Positions 16,270-24,455 of a DNA stretch of 64,000 nucleotides are shown here, piece by piece; within the stretch, counting starts at the first letter, position 1; every line of letters starts with the position of its first letter. This DNA is from Caldilineaceae bacterium. Its GTDB lineage: Bacteria > Chloroflexota > Anaerolineae > Caldilineales > Caldilineaceae. The translations under genes were made by a program, and so were the position numbers. Under the pieces are notes generated by a model. The model did no database searches, was not told the DNA's origin, and worked only from the letters and a program-made list of their open reading frames with translations. The stretch covers positions 1 through 64,000 of the forward strand of contig JAHBVG010000021.1 of the NCBI GenBank assembly GCA_019637695.1. Direction: 5' to 3'.

Positions 16270-18687
16270 CTACTTTCCGCCTAGGAGCGTGCGCAATACG
16301 CGGAGCAGACGGGGCAAGCAACCCTCAGGTCTGGGACGGTCAATGGGCCTGATCGGGTCTTCGGGGATGCGCTCTTCGCCGGGTTCCACCGCCTGCACGT
16401 TGACCGTCACTTTGGCGGTCCCTTTGTTGGGGGCAGCCAGCAGATAGAGATTGTCAGCGACACGTTGCGCGCCCTGAAGGCTCGTCTGCCAGCCTACCAC
16501 ACTGCCCTCATGATAGGCATGGAGGCCAAAGGTTGGTTGTATCCTCAGCGCGGGCCGCTCGACGCCATCCGACCCGATGATACGCTCGCCCGTATCGATG
16601 TAGACGTGAATGCGCAACGTGGGGAAGAGTTGATCGATCTCTTCGGGGGTCAGCCCGACCTGCTCTAACACCTCGATCAGGGTTAAGAGGCGGTCTTCTC
16701 CACTGAGCCAGCCGGCCACGCCCCGTGTGAATGTTGTCAACTCGGCGGCGAAGTCTCCGTCTGTGGACAACGATCTGAGCATTTCGCGCAGTGCATTGTT
16801 GACATCCGGCAGTTGACTGGCCGGCTGTCCTGCCTCGAACCAACGGAGCAATTGCTCGACGAAACCTCGGAAGCGCTCGCCATCGACAAGCCCAAACAGC
16901 CATCCGCGCAGTGCGGCCAGCATGGCGGACAACTGTCGCAAGGACGGATCGTTGCCCAGGCCGGCCATCCAACGGTTGAACTGATCCACCAATGCGTTTA
17001 GGTTGTTCAGCGCATCGGTTGGGGTAGCTTCGAGCCAGTCGGCAGATGCGTTGAAGAGATCCGCCAGACGCGTTGCCCCGGTTTGTTCGCGCCGCACGGC
17101 CACCAGCCAGTTCCGCAGGGACGAAATCAAGTTGGGCAACATCCCTGTTGATGCAACTTCGATTTCCAAATAGGGCAGATCAGCCAGCGCCCTGCGCAGC
17201 CCTTCCAATAGATCGTCAAGGCGGACGTCAGAATTATCCCCTCCTTGCTTAGAGAGGATCGCCAGGGCCTGTTTTAATTTCTCGGCCAGCGGGCCGCCCT
17301 GTTCGATCAACCGTCTCATGCTGGCTTCGAGGAAGGTTCCCTCGCTGTATTCGCCGGGCAGGGTGGCGAGCAGGTTTATCTTCTCGACGGCCAGGTAGAC
17401 ATCGCGCGGTTGCTCTGAAATCGGGTCCAGATCCACGATGTTGATCTCCGCCTCACGCGCCAACAGCGACGCCGTGTCGTAGTCCATGTTGCGGAAGACG
17501 CTATCGTTGAGGAAAATCTGGTTGTTGCCCGACAGGGTGACCAACACACATTGGTGGAGGCTCTTCCCCGGCGGCAGGTTCATGACAACCGAATGGGCGA
17601 TGGGCGAAGTCGCCGGTGGATTGCTCCCCGCGGGCAATGTGGGGATGATCAGAGTGCTGGCGACCGGTTGCAGCGGACCGTTGCCGGGCACATAATCCCA
17701 GGCTCCACTGGAAAAGTCGATCTGATGCGGGTTGCCAGCCACGGATCCCCAGTTGGCAATGCGGAAGGTAGCGTTGATAGCGCCGGCGGCGATGTCGTTG
17801 CCGGCGGCCTGATAGTTGCGCGGGCGGGCGATGAAGGTGTTGCTGGTGCCGTTGGCGATCTTCGTCCCCGTGCCGTGAACGGCATTTTGGACCACAACAT
17901 CGGTCGCCTGAAGCGCGATACCGCCGAAGGCCGCTGCCCCCGTCGCCAGCTCAACATCTTCCCAAACCGTAGGGGCTGGGAAATTCTTGTTGAATTGGAG
18001 CAGGTCCAGCGCTGTGGTTACGCCAGACGTGCGCGAATCGGCCAGTTCCACCGAACTGCCCGCCGCCGACCCGCGGATGTAGTACCACATCTTAAAATTT
18101 GTTCCCAGATTGGGACCGCTGGCGTTGGTCACGTCCCCAGTTGTGGAGAGGGGCACGCGCAGTTGCACCGCCCAGCGGTGATTGGGGTCGCCGCCCACGT
18201 GGGTCGCGTCCTGCACCCAGCCGCGGGCGTGAGTGCTGACCCAGGCAGGCGGCGAGCCGAGGGGTGTCCACGAGGTGGCACCAGAGGCGCGCGTCCACGC
18301 TTCGATGAGCGGAAGGTTGATCGGGGCATGGGTATCGGGCGGGGGACCGGCCTGCGCTGGCGTGGATGGATGTGCGCGCAGGTGGATCACCAGGGCCGTG
18401 CCACCGCTCCCCGGCTGCAACCCCAAAAAGACAGAATCGCGCTCGTCGGCCAGTTCCTGCACAAAGGCCGCCCAAAAGGATAGATAGATGAAAGCCGGGG
18501 ATCCCGTGGATTGGTGGAGTCCACGAAAGCTAATGCTCAACGATCCACCGCCGCCAAAAGTGCGTTTGACAGCGCCGCGCCAGTTGACATCGTCCAGCCG
18601 GAAGCTGCCGCCGGGCGGCGCGCTGAACCAGTTGGGGGGGCCGCTAATGCCAGGGACGCCCCCGGCTCGTGGAATGGTAACGCTCAT
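16270..18687 (-). CDS. eCIS accessory protein with DOMON/CBM9-like N-terminus
   Basis: 805 residues. The segment around 25-230 (FRLDDVNWRGAVKRTF, FIYLSFWAAFVQ, DSVFLGLQPG) resembles the beta-sandwich of DOMON/family-9 carbohydrate-binding domains, in which an altered-surface strand is followed by an aspartate-rich loop. This is a pattern match only. A further beta-rich region (230-430) and a helical region (440-690: LREMLRSLSTDGDF, LEQVGLTPEEIDQLFPTL) follow, ending in a beta domain with FGLHAYHEGSVVGWQ. AAGGAGAG precedes the ATG. A target-binding part or baseplate decoration is the most economical reading; no signal peptide is present, in keeping with particle assembly in the cytoplasm. Confidence 0.65.
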   Translation of the reverse strand: MSVTIPRAGGVPGISGPPNWFSAPPGGSFRLDDVNWRGAVKRTFGGGGSLSISFRGLHQSTGSPAFIYLSFWAAFVQELADERDSVFLGLQPGSGGTALVIHLRAHPSTPAQAGPPPDTHAPINLPLIEAWTRASGATSWTPLGSPPAWVSTHARGWVQDATHVGGDPNHRWAVQLRVPLSTTGDVTNASGPNLGTNFKMWYYIRGSAAGSSVELADSRTSGVTTALDLLQFNKNFPAPTVWEDVELATGAAAFGGIALQATDVVVQNAVHGTGTKIANGTSNTFIARPRNYQAAGNDIAAGAINATFRIANWGSVAGNPHQIDFSSGAWDYVPGNGPLQPVASTLIIPTLPAGSNPPATSPIAHSVVMNLPPGKSLHQCVLVTLSGNNQIFLNDSVFRNMDYDTASLLAREAEINIVDLDPISEQPRDVYLAVEKINLLATLPGEYSEGTFLEASMRRLIEQGGPLAEKLKQALAILSKQGGDNSDVRLDDLLEGLRRALADLPYLEIEVASTGMLPNLISSLRNWLVAVRREQTGATRLADLFNASADWLEATPTDALNNLNALVDQFNRWMAGLGNDPSLRQLSAMLAALRGWLFGLVDGERFRGFVEQLLRWFEAGQPASQLPDVNNALREMLRSLSTDGDFAAELTTFTRGVAGWLSGEDRLLTLIEVLEQVGLTPEEIDQLFPTLRIHVYIDTGERIIGSDGVERPALRIQPTFGLHAYHEGSVVGWQTSLQGAQRVADNLYLLAAPNKGTAKVTVNVQAVEPGEERIPEDPIRPIDRPRPEGCLPRLLRVLRTLLGGK

Positions 18688-18710
18688 AAGATCTCTCCTT
18701 CTTTGATTTA

Positions 18711-18816
18711 TGTAAACACATATCGTAGTAGGGGCATGGGTGGGGCGGAAGCAAATGTCGGTCCATTGGCGAGCCTTCTTCCCGCCCCACCCATGCCCCT
18801 ACAGCCCGTGTTTACA
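18711..18816. repeat. Palindromic intergenic element with TGTAAACAC ends
   Basis: Outer 9-base inverted ends TGTAAACAC (18711-18719) and GTGTTTACA (18808-18816) enclose long inner arms (about 18729-18751 and 18778-18801) built on TAGGGGCATGGGTGGGGCGG. It lies between two eCIS genes. The inner arms are related to those of the element at 31399-31513. Confidence 0.8.
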
Positions 18817-18829
18817 GGCTGGTTTGGAT

Positions 18830-20053
18830 TTAACTCATTGCCTCCAAAGTAAATTGTCTTTGCCAGTCGCTTGCCTCGCCCCGGCGTTGGATGCGCAAAA
18901 GGATCGCGCCGCCCGCACTGGCAGCGCCCGCGCGCGTGACGCCGAAATTTACGTTGCGCAGGCTTGTATCGTTGTTTGTCGTCACCGAGATGGGTGAGGA
19001 TGGATTGAGCAGATCAAGCGTCCACCCGTTGAGGTTTGTCCCTGGCGCGGGTGCAATCGTGAGATCATAGGTCCCCGCGGCCAGGAGTTGGACGTTGAGA
19101 AAGAGGACCATCAATCGATCCGGTTGCAGGCGGATGGTCGAACCAACCAGGCTGCCGCCGCCTGCATCCGAATTCCCGGTTGTCACGTTGATCACCTCGA
19201 AGCCGCTCTGTTCGACGCTGATATTGGGATCGGCGGGTGTCACCGTCTGCCCGACTGTGAACGAGCGCGCGTCCGCACCTTCCACATTGCCCGACAGCGC
19301 GCGTACCTCCAGCGTAAAGCTCTGATTGGCAAAGCTGGCCGGGATCTGCGGGATGCGCACGATGAAGTCGCGCGTCTCGGCAGTCCCCAGGTCGAAGCGG
19401 TTATTAGGGATCAAGTTGCCGCTCTGATCGCGCAATTGGATCGACGACGCCAACTGTGGCGGGATCGGCGCAGACGCGTTGATGATCTGCGCGCTCAAGG
19501 TGAACGAAGCAGGGATGTTGGTCGCCGACTGCACCCGGTATAGAAACTGCGCCGACGCATCCGCTTGCAGTGGATTGGGGTTGGGATTGGGCGAAACGTT
19601 GGCGCGCCAGTTGACGAAGACATCGCCCGACACGGTGAAGATCACCGGCCTTACAAAGACGGTGCGGATGTCGTGGGCCACGCCGTTTTCCACGCGCATG
19701 GTCATGGACGCGCCGCCCTGGGGCAGGTTTGGGATCGGCGGCACGGTGAAGAGCAGCCGCGTATCGGTCGAGCCAACCAGCATATCGGCGCGGCGAACCA
19801 CTACCGGCCCCGCCGGTCCCTGAAAGGTCACCGTCGTCTGGCCGATGGAATAGCCGAAGCTCTGCCCGCTGATCTGTTGCACCGTACCCACACGGATGGG
19901 ATCGGCCTGTGTGCCTGCGGGCAGCAGCGCCGTGATCTGGATGCCGCCTGTCTGCCCGGCTTGCAGCAATTCATTGATCGTATCCACGGCCAGATTCCAC
20001 ATCTCCGCTGTGATTACATCGCCGGGTTGTACCCGTTTGAGCAAATCCGCCAT
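18830..20053 (-). CDS. eCIS accessory protein with Ig-like beta repeats
   Basis: 407 residues. The N-terminus (LLKRVQPGDVITAEMWNLAV) is a helical segment of a kind also seen at the start of fibre-adjacent proteins. The rest is beta-rich, Asn/Thr/Ser-rich and composed of three or four Ig-like modules (for example FTLSAQIINASAPIP, FTLEVRALSGNVEG, RLMVLFLNVQLLAAG). No catalytic motif, signal peptide or membrane segment. GGGAGGA precedes the ATG, which starts 11 bases after the upstream stop. It likely forms part of the exterior or fibre network of the particle. Family not named. Confidence 0.65.
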   Translation of the reverse strand: MADLLKRVQPGDVITAEMWNLAVDTINELLQAGQTGGIQITALLPAGTQADPIRVGTVQQISGQSFGYSIGQTTVTFQGPAGPVVVRRADMLVGSTDTRLLFTVPPIPNLPQGGASMTMRVENGVAHDIRTVFVRPVIFTVSGDVFVNWRANVSPNPNPNPLQADASAQFLYRVQSATNIPASFTLSAQIINASAPIPPQLASSIQLRDQSGNLIPNNRFDLGTAETRDFIVRIPQIPASFANQSFTLEVRALSGNVEGADARSFTVGQTVTPADPNISVEQSGFEVINVTTGNSDAGGGSLVGSTIRLQPDRLMVLFLNVQLLAAGTYDLTIAPAPGTNLNGWTLDLLNPSSPISVTTNNDTSLRNVNFGVTRAGAASAGGAILLRIQRRGEASDWQRQFTLEAMS

Positions 20054-20064
20054 AGCATCCTCCC

Positions 20065-21483
20065 TTACGAAAAATTGCCGAAATCCCAGCGGTTGACGTC
20101 GTACCGAGCCTCGCCGCGGTAAGGCATGTGACCGCTGGCAAAGACCATATACCCCTGTGGCGGCGGCGCTGAGGACAGCGGCGCTGAGGACAGCGGCGCC
20201 GACGAAAGCGACGCCTGCGCGTTTTCGCGCACGATATAAAGCCAGACAACCACCTCGCCTGTCGTATCAATAGGTGGATAGTCGAGCGCCTCGCGCAGCA
20301 AAGAACGCAGTTGCGCCCCCTCGATAAAAATCGGTTGGCGCGTTGTCATCCCTACGAAGAAGGCGTCATAGTTGAAGCCTCGCGCCCCTCCGCTGCCAGC
20401 CAGGGGCAGCAGCCCTGCTGGGGGCAGATATTTGAAGTGTTCGCCCGCATTAAAGTTCGCCAGGCCGAGGCTGAGATTGATCTGCATCTCCTGCACCTGC
20501 TCCTGAAACTGTTGCATCAACGCTTCCATCTCGGCGGTCAACTGATCCGAAGCCAGCAGCGGAAAGCGGCGGGTGATGGGGCGTTGGCGCAGACGACGGC
20601 GCACAGCCCACCGATCCACCCATTTCACCCCGGTCGCTGTCCACAGGATCAGCGCCAGCGGCACATCGCAGTCGTCGATCAGCCCCTGATCCCGCAGTGC
20701 GTCCACAGCGCCGTAGGTTGCCAGCGGCGAGTGGACCGCCGCCGTGAAGAACTCCCCGGCCACTCGCGCCAGGGGATCGCGAGGCCAGGCGGATAATTCC
20801 TCTGTGCCAAAGCAAACATGGGCCAGCCAGTTGCGTAGCTTATTGCGCGTGCGCGTCCCCGCCGTACCGCCCGCGTCGGCGCTTTGCAGCAGTTGGGCCA
20901 GCTCCTGGCGCGTGGCCACCGATAACTTCGCCAGCGTTGTCACATCCATTGAGACCAGCCGGAATTGGGCGCCCTCTTGTAGCAGATCGCGGTCGCAGCC
21001 TTCCACCCTGGCGTCCTGTCCCAGACCGCGACGCGGGGCCAATCCTTTGTATTCGGTGATTGGGCGAGCCACAAGCAGATACGCGCCCTTGCCGGGGATG
21101 GGTTTACCGTTCTCTTGCGGCGGCAGACAGTACTGGAAGAGACCGCCGTTGATGGATCGCTCCGGTTTCTCTTTGGCCAGCTTCACCTCCACATCCTGGG
21201 CGAGCGCCACCGTCTGCCCCAGCCGGTTGACCGCCAATCCTTTGCTGACAGCGACCACAGGCGGGTTGCCGTCGGAGCCGTCGGCGACCAGACGCGCCTC
21301 CAACCCACTGACGATCCCTTCACCGGCGGCCTGTCCCAATTGATGATCGCGCCGGCGCGCGGCATCCTGCAGGGTGACAAGATCGCCCGCAGTCAACAGA
21401 CGCCCGTTGAAAAAATTGATATCCTGGATGCCCTGCTCTAAAAAGGCCTCTCTCAATTCCTTGCGCACGATTGTTTCGGCCAT
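20065..21483 (-). CDS. Fibre- or baseplate-associated protein sharing an N-terminal domain with the collagen-like fibre
   Basis: 472 residues. The N-terminal 100 residues (INFFNGRLLTAGDL, GEGIVSGLEARLV, GLAVNRLGQTVAL) align by eye with the start of the collagen-like fibre protein two genes upstream ([39 protein letters not shown]). This gives a shared attachment or hub module. The remaining helical part has no recognised fold. Its ATG (21483) shares one base with the TGA of the glycosyltransferase gene (TGATG), so the two are translationally coupled. This makes it a candidate substrate of that enzyme. Inference from position only. Confidence 0.68.
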   Translation of the reverse strand: MAETIVRKELREAFLEQGIQDINFFNGRLLTAGDLVTLQDAARRRDHQLGQAAGEGIVSGLEARLVADGSDGNPPVVAVSKGLAVNRLGQTVALAQDVEVKLAKEKPERSINGGLFQYCLPPQENGKPIPGKGAYLLVARPITEYKGLAPRRGLGQDARVEGCDRDLLQEGAQFRLVSMDVTTLAKLSVATRQELAQLLQSADAGGTAGTRTRNKLRNWLAHVCFGTEELSAWPRDPLARVAGEFFTAAVHSPLATYGAVDALRDQGLIDDCDVPLALILWTATGVKWVDRWAVRRRLRQRPITRRFPLLASDQLTAEMEALMQQFQEQVQEMQINLSLGLANFNAGEHFKYLPPAGLLPLAGSGGARGFNYDAFFVGMTTRQPIFIEGAQLRSLLREALDYPPIDTTGEVVVWLYIVRENAQASLSSAPLSSAPLSSAPPPQGYMVFASGHMPYRGEARYDVNRWDFGNFS

Positions 21484-22682
21484 CAGCTACCTCTCTGTGA
21501 ACGGCTCCCGCTCATTTCTGCAGGTGCCGGGGACTTTGAATTCTTCGCCATCATAGACCCCACGCTGTCAAAGTCCCCGGCACCTTGCCTCTTTTGGCGA
21601 GAGACCTCTGTGAACGCTTGCTGGAAAAAGGCCAGGTTGTGCTGGTGCGCCGCATCGCCGGGATAGATCGACAGGGCCTGACGCGTCCACGCCAGCGCCG
21701 CGGATAGATCCCCCAACCGGTAGAGCGCATTGGTGTAATAGATGATCCAATTGGCGCACAGATCCATGGGGTTGATGAAAAGCGGCGTCTGCGGCCAGGG
21801 CATGGCGCGCCCGATCTCCGTCCAATGTATGACTTTGTGCCACTCCTGGCGGAAGTAGTAGATCCGCGCCAGCGCAAAGTACGCACCCGGCCAGTGGGGA
21901 CATAGTTTGAGCGCCTGCCAGAGCGTATCCGCGGCCTCTTCTAGTTTCCCCAGGCGCAGTTGGATCTCGGCTACGTGCAGCAACGCCTGATACCGTTCGT
22001 CGTCCCAGGTGCAGCACTGCAAGTGACGGGCGAAGATCGCCAGCGCCCGTTCGGGCTGACCGGCGTCGGCGTACTCGCGGCCCAGGTAAAAGAGCAGGCG
22101 CGCCGGCGGCGCATCCTCGCATTCGGCGAGTTCCGACTCAAGGATCGCCAGATTGCGCTGCGTCGAATCCTCGCCGTGGATCGCCGGGTGATGCTCAACC
22201 ACCACCTCATCGCTGTTCTGCACCTGCCAGGGATGGTTGCTGACCAGCACCTCGTGGACCCGTCCTTGCCAGCGGTAGGAGCCATCGTTGCGCACCAGCC
22301 GCTCTCGCCAGAACTGGCAGGTGGGGTTGCCATAGCCATCCCAACTGATAACGTAGGGACAGTGGATGGCGCCGACTTCGGCGGGCGCACTGGCGACCAA
22401 CCGGCGCATGGCCTCCGCCCCGATTACAATGTCGTCGGCGTCGATCCAACCGATCCAATCGCCGTGGGCCTTGTCAAAGGCGAACTGGCGCGCCGCCGCA
22501 AAGTCCTGCATCCAGGTGAAATAGTGGATCTGATCCGTGTAGCGCCGCGCCACATCCACAGTGCCATCCTGCGAGCCAGTATCCACCACAATGATCTCGT
22601 CCACCGCCGCGGCCAGACTGTCGAGGCAGCGCCCCAGCGTATCTTCTTCATCGCGCACAATTAAAGCGAGGGAGATGGACAT
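21483..22682 (-). CDS. Family 2 glycosyltransferase with TPR-like C-terminus, inside the eCIS operon
   Basis: 399 residues. Residues 1-230 form a GT-A domain (ISLALIVRDEEDTLGRC, EIIVVDTGSQDG, WIGWIDADDIV with the metal-binding DAD). Residues about 240-370 are TPR-like (LLFYLGREYADAGQPERA, AYFALARIYYF). This is the layout of SunS-like and other protein-modifying or surface-glycan GT2 enzymes. AAGGAA precedes the ATG and the stop is coupled to the next gene as TGATG. The last 50 residues are partly encoded by a palindromic element (21522-21585), so the native C-terminus may have been altered. A role in glycosylating eCIS parts is inferred. Confidence 0.85.
   Translation of the reverse strand: MSISLALIVRDEEDTLGRCLDSLAAAVDEIIVVDTGSQDGTVDVARRYTDQIHYFTWMQDFAAARQFAFDKAHGDWIGWIDADDIVIGAEAMRRLVASAPAEVGAIHCPYVISWDGYGNPTCQFWRERLVRNDGSYRWQGRVHEVLVSNHPWQVQNSDEVVVEHHPAIHGEDSTQRNLAILESELAECEDAPPARLLFYLGREYADAGQPERALAIFARHLQCCTWDDERYQALLHVAEIQLRLGKLEEAADTLWQALKLCPHWPGAYFALARIYYFRQEWHKVIHWTEIGRAMPWPQTPLFINPMDLCANWIIYYTNALYRLGDLSAALAWTRQALSIYPGDAAHQHNLAFFQQAFTEVSRQKRQGAGDFDSVGSMMAKNSKSPAPAEMSGSRSQRGS
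21522..21585. repeat. Palindromic repeat inserted in the 3' end of a GT gene
   Basis: Perfect 18-base inverted arms (21522-21539 and 21568-21585, AGGTGCCGGGGACTTTGA and its complement) around a 28-base loop. The same core, GGGGACTT...AAGTCCCC, is found at 46834-46945 and 61315-61442. Here it is in frame within coding sequence. Confidence 0.85.
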
Positions 22683-22709
22683 GTAAATTCCTTGTTAGTA
22701 CAGAATACT

Positions 22710-22797
22710 GCGATTGAGCGATTAGGCGATTTAGGGATTGGTGACTGGGTCATCCGTTCACGCAACACGAATCACGGATTACGCATTACGAATTACC
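22710..22797. repeat. Heptamer inverted repeat (ATTACGA family)
   Basis: The right arm reads ATTACGC ATTACGA ATTACCC (22779-22798). The left portion has GATTAGGCGATTTAGG words. The TAA stop of the collagen-like fibre gene (22793-22795) lies inside the repeat. Confidence 0.65.
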
Positions 22798-24331
22798 CCA
22801 AGAACGTCCACCAAATCACGCGCAGATCGACAAAGTTCAACGCCGTCTGACAGATGTTGGTGACGCTGATGCGGAAGGTTCCGCGGTCGTCCATGTGATA
22901 GGCGGTGAGGGCCAAACCGAAGCGGCCAAAAGGCGTGTTTGGCTCGATTGACCCAAACCTTTCCAAAATATCGTCGCTGGGCAGGACAGCCAGGGTGATG
23001 GGTGTCAGCTCGCCGAAGCCGTTGTCCAGGTTGTCGGAAAAGACAGACTGGCTGGGCGCCAACGTGATTTGACCGAAGCGCACCTCATCGCGATTGAAGT
23101 TGATCCCTGCGCCAGCCGGGCCGGTGGGACCAGTCGGGCCTCTTTGCCCAGGAGCGCCGCTCTCCCCGCGCAGGCCGGTCGGTCCCGTGGGTCCCGTAGG
23201 CCCTGTGGGACCGGTGGGGCCTGGTGAACCGCCCGACCCCGTTGGCCCCGTCGGCCCTGTGGGACCCACGGGTCCTGTTGGCCCCGTAGGGCCGATGGGG
23301 CCGGTTGCGCCATCCCCGCCGCCGGACGGAGGCGATTCTACTTCCCATAGTTGCCCGCCGACGGTGCAGAAGAGTTCCTGTTTCAGGCGATCCGGCAGCA
23401 GGATGGGACGATCACAGTCGTCGACGATCACATCGTCGGGGGCCAGCGTACCATCGGCGGCCACCGAGAAGATGAGATTTCCCGTCGCGTCTAATTCAAA
23501 TTCGATACAGGCCAACAGCAGACAGTCGGGCTGGTCGGCGCGGTGAGGACGGAAGCCGCCCACGGGCAACAACGCCGGGTGGACGCGGGTGGTCCACAGC
23601 GCCAACGCCTGGCGGATCGTCTCGCAGGCGCCATCTTCGTCCAGCACAAAGATCGCGCTCCCCGGTGGGCTGCCCGGCAGGGATTCGCTTGGGGAAGCCA
23701 GATCGAGGATAGCATTGAGCAGCAGTTGGCTGTCGTCGGGGATAGGCGGCGATGACGGCGGTTGCAGCACGATCCGCCGCATGAGTTCTCCAAAGCGGCG
23801 CATACTATTCTCGGCCTGTTGAGCCGGCTTCTCCCAGCGGATCTGCACGCGGTAGGCTTCGTGGATGCGGCCTGGCACCCGCGTATCCTGATCCGAGGCG
23901 CAGGCTTTACCCGCCACCGGCACCAATTCGGTGGGGCATTCGTCGTAGCAGAGGACCACATAAGCGCGCTGCGGTCCTGGGCCGGCGGGCGGGCTGAGTA
24001 TGTCGAGATTGGCTTCGATCCAATCGTTCAGCCGCGCGCAGAGATCGCTTTCGATCCAGATCCAGCGCCCCTGTGGGCTGACGGCGTACCCGGCAGAGAC
24101 GCGGATATCGACGCGGTTGGGGTTTTGTCCCCCTTCGACGGAGACGTGCAGCCCGGCAACCGTGCCGTAGCCGTGGAGGAGTCGGTTGCTCAACTGGCCT
24201 TTCCACGCCAGGTGTCTCTGCTCCTGGCGGAAGTCGTTCACGCCCAGGACCATACCAAATTCATAGTTGACCCGCCGGTTGGGATGCAGGGCGGCGCTCG
24301 TCGTCGGCGCAGGCATACAGTCTCTTAACAT
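22793..24331 (-). CDS. Tail-fibre protein with collagen-like Gly-X-Y segment (Afp13 position)
   Basis: 512 residues. The N-terminal domain (about 16-340) begins [15 protein letters not shown] and is shared in its first 100 residues with the 472-residue neighbour. Residues about 341-409 are Gly-X-Y triplets, mostly [10 protein letters not shown] with a [13 protein letters not shown] variant, expected to form a trimeric collagen-like stalk. The last 103 residues are a beta-rich tip. GGGAGG precedes the ATG. It follows the Afp12-like gene, where Afp/PVC loci carry the fibre gene afp13, so it is probably the receptor-binding or surface-contact fibre. No chaperone gene was recognised. Confidence 0.78.
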   Translation of the reverse strand: MLRDCMPAPTTSAALHPNRRVNYEFGMVLGVNDFRQEQRHLAWKGQLSNRLLHGYGTVAGLHVSVEGGQNPNRVDIRVSAGYAVSPQGRWIWIESDLCARLNDWIEANLDILSPPAGPGPQRAYVVLCYDECPTELVPVAGKACASDQDTRVPGRIHEAYRVQIRWEKPAQQAENSMRRFGELMRRIVLQPPSSPPIPDDSQLLLNAILDLASPSESLPGSPPGSAIFVLDEDGACETIRQALALWTTRVHPALLPVGGFRPHRADQPDCLLLACIEFELDATGNLIFSVAADGTLAPDDVIVDDCDRPILLPDRLKQELFCTVGGQLWEVESPPSGGGDGATGPIGPTGPTGPVGPTGPTGPTGSGGSPGPTGPTGPTGPTGPTGLRGESGAPGQRGPTGPTGPAGAGINFNRDEVRFGQITLAPSQSVFSDNLDNGFGELTPITLAVLPSDDILERFGSIEPNTPFGRFGLALTAYHMDDRGTFRISVTNICQTALNFVDLRVIWWTFLG

Positions 24332-24346
24332 AGTTCCTCCCAGTGG

Positions 24347-24420
24347 TGAGTAATGAGCTAATGAGTAATGAGTAAGGGTATCGACACCGCTCTCTGGTTA
24401 CTCATTACTCGTTACTCCTT
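24347..24420. repeat. Heptamer inverted repeat (ACTCATT family)
   Basis: The left arm (24347-24376) holds GAGTAATGAG words and the right arm (24398-24420) holds ACTCATT ACTCGTT ACTCCTT. It lies between the Afp12-like and fibre genes; possible partial terminator within the operon. Confidence 0.75.
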
Positions 24421-24455
24421 ATTTCTGACGTACCCGAAACGGGATATACAAAGTC

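Noticed and set aside
23094..23546. Plus-strand [12 protein letters not shown] frame opposite the fibre gene
   Set aside because: It is the complement of the Gly-X-Y DNA repeat; the minus-strand frame has intact domains on both sides of the repeat.
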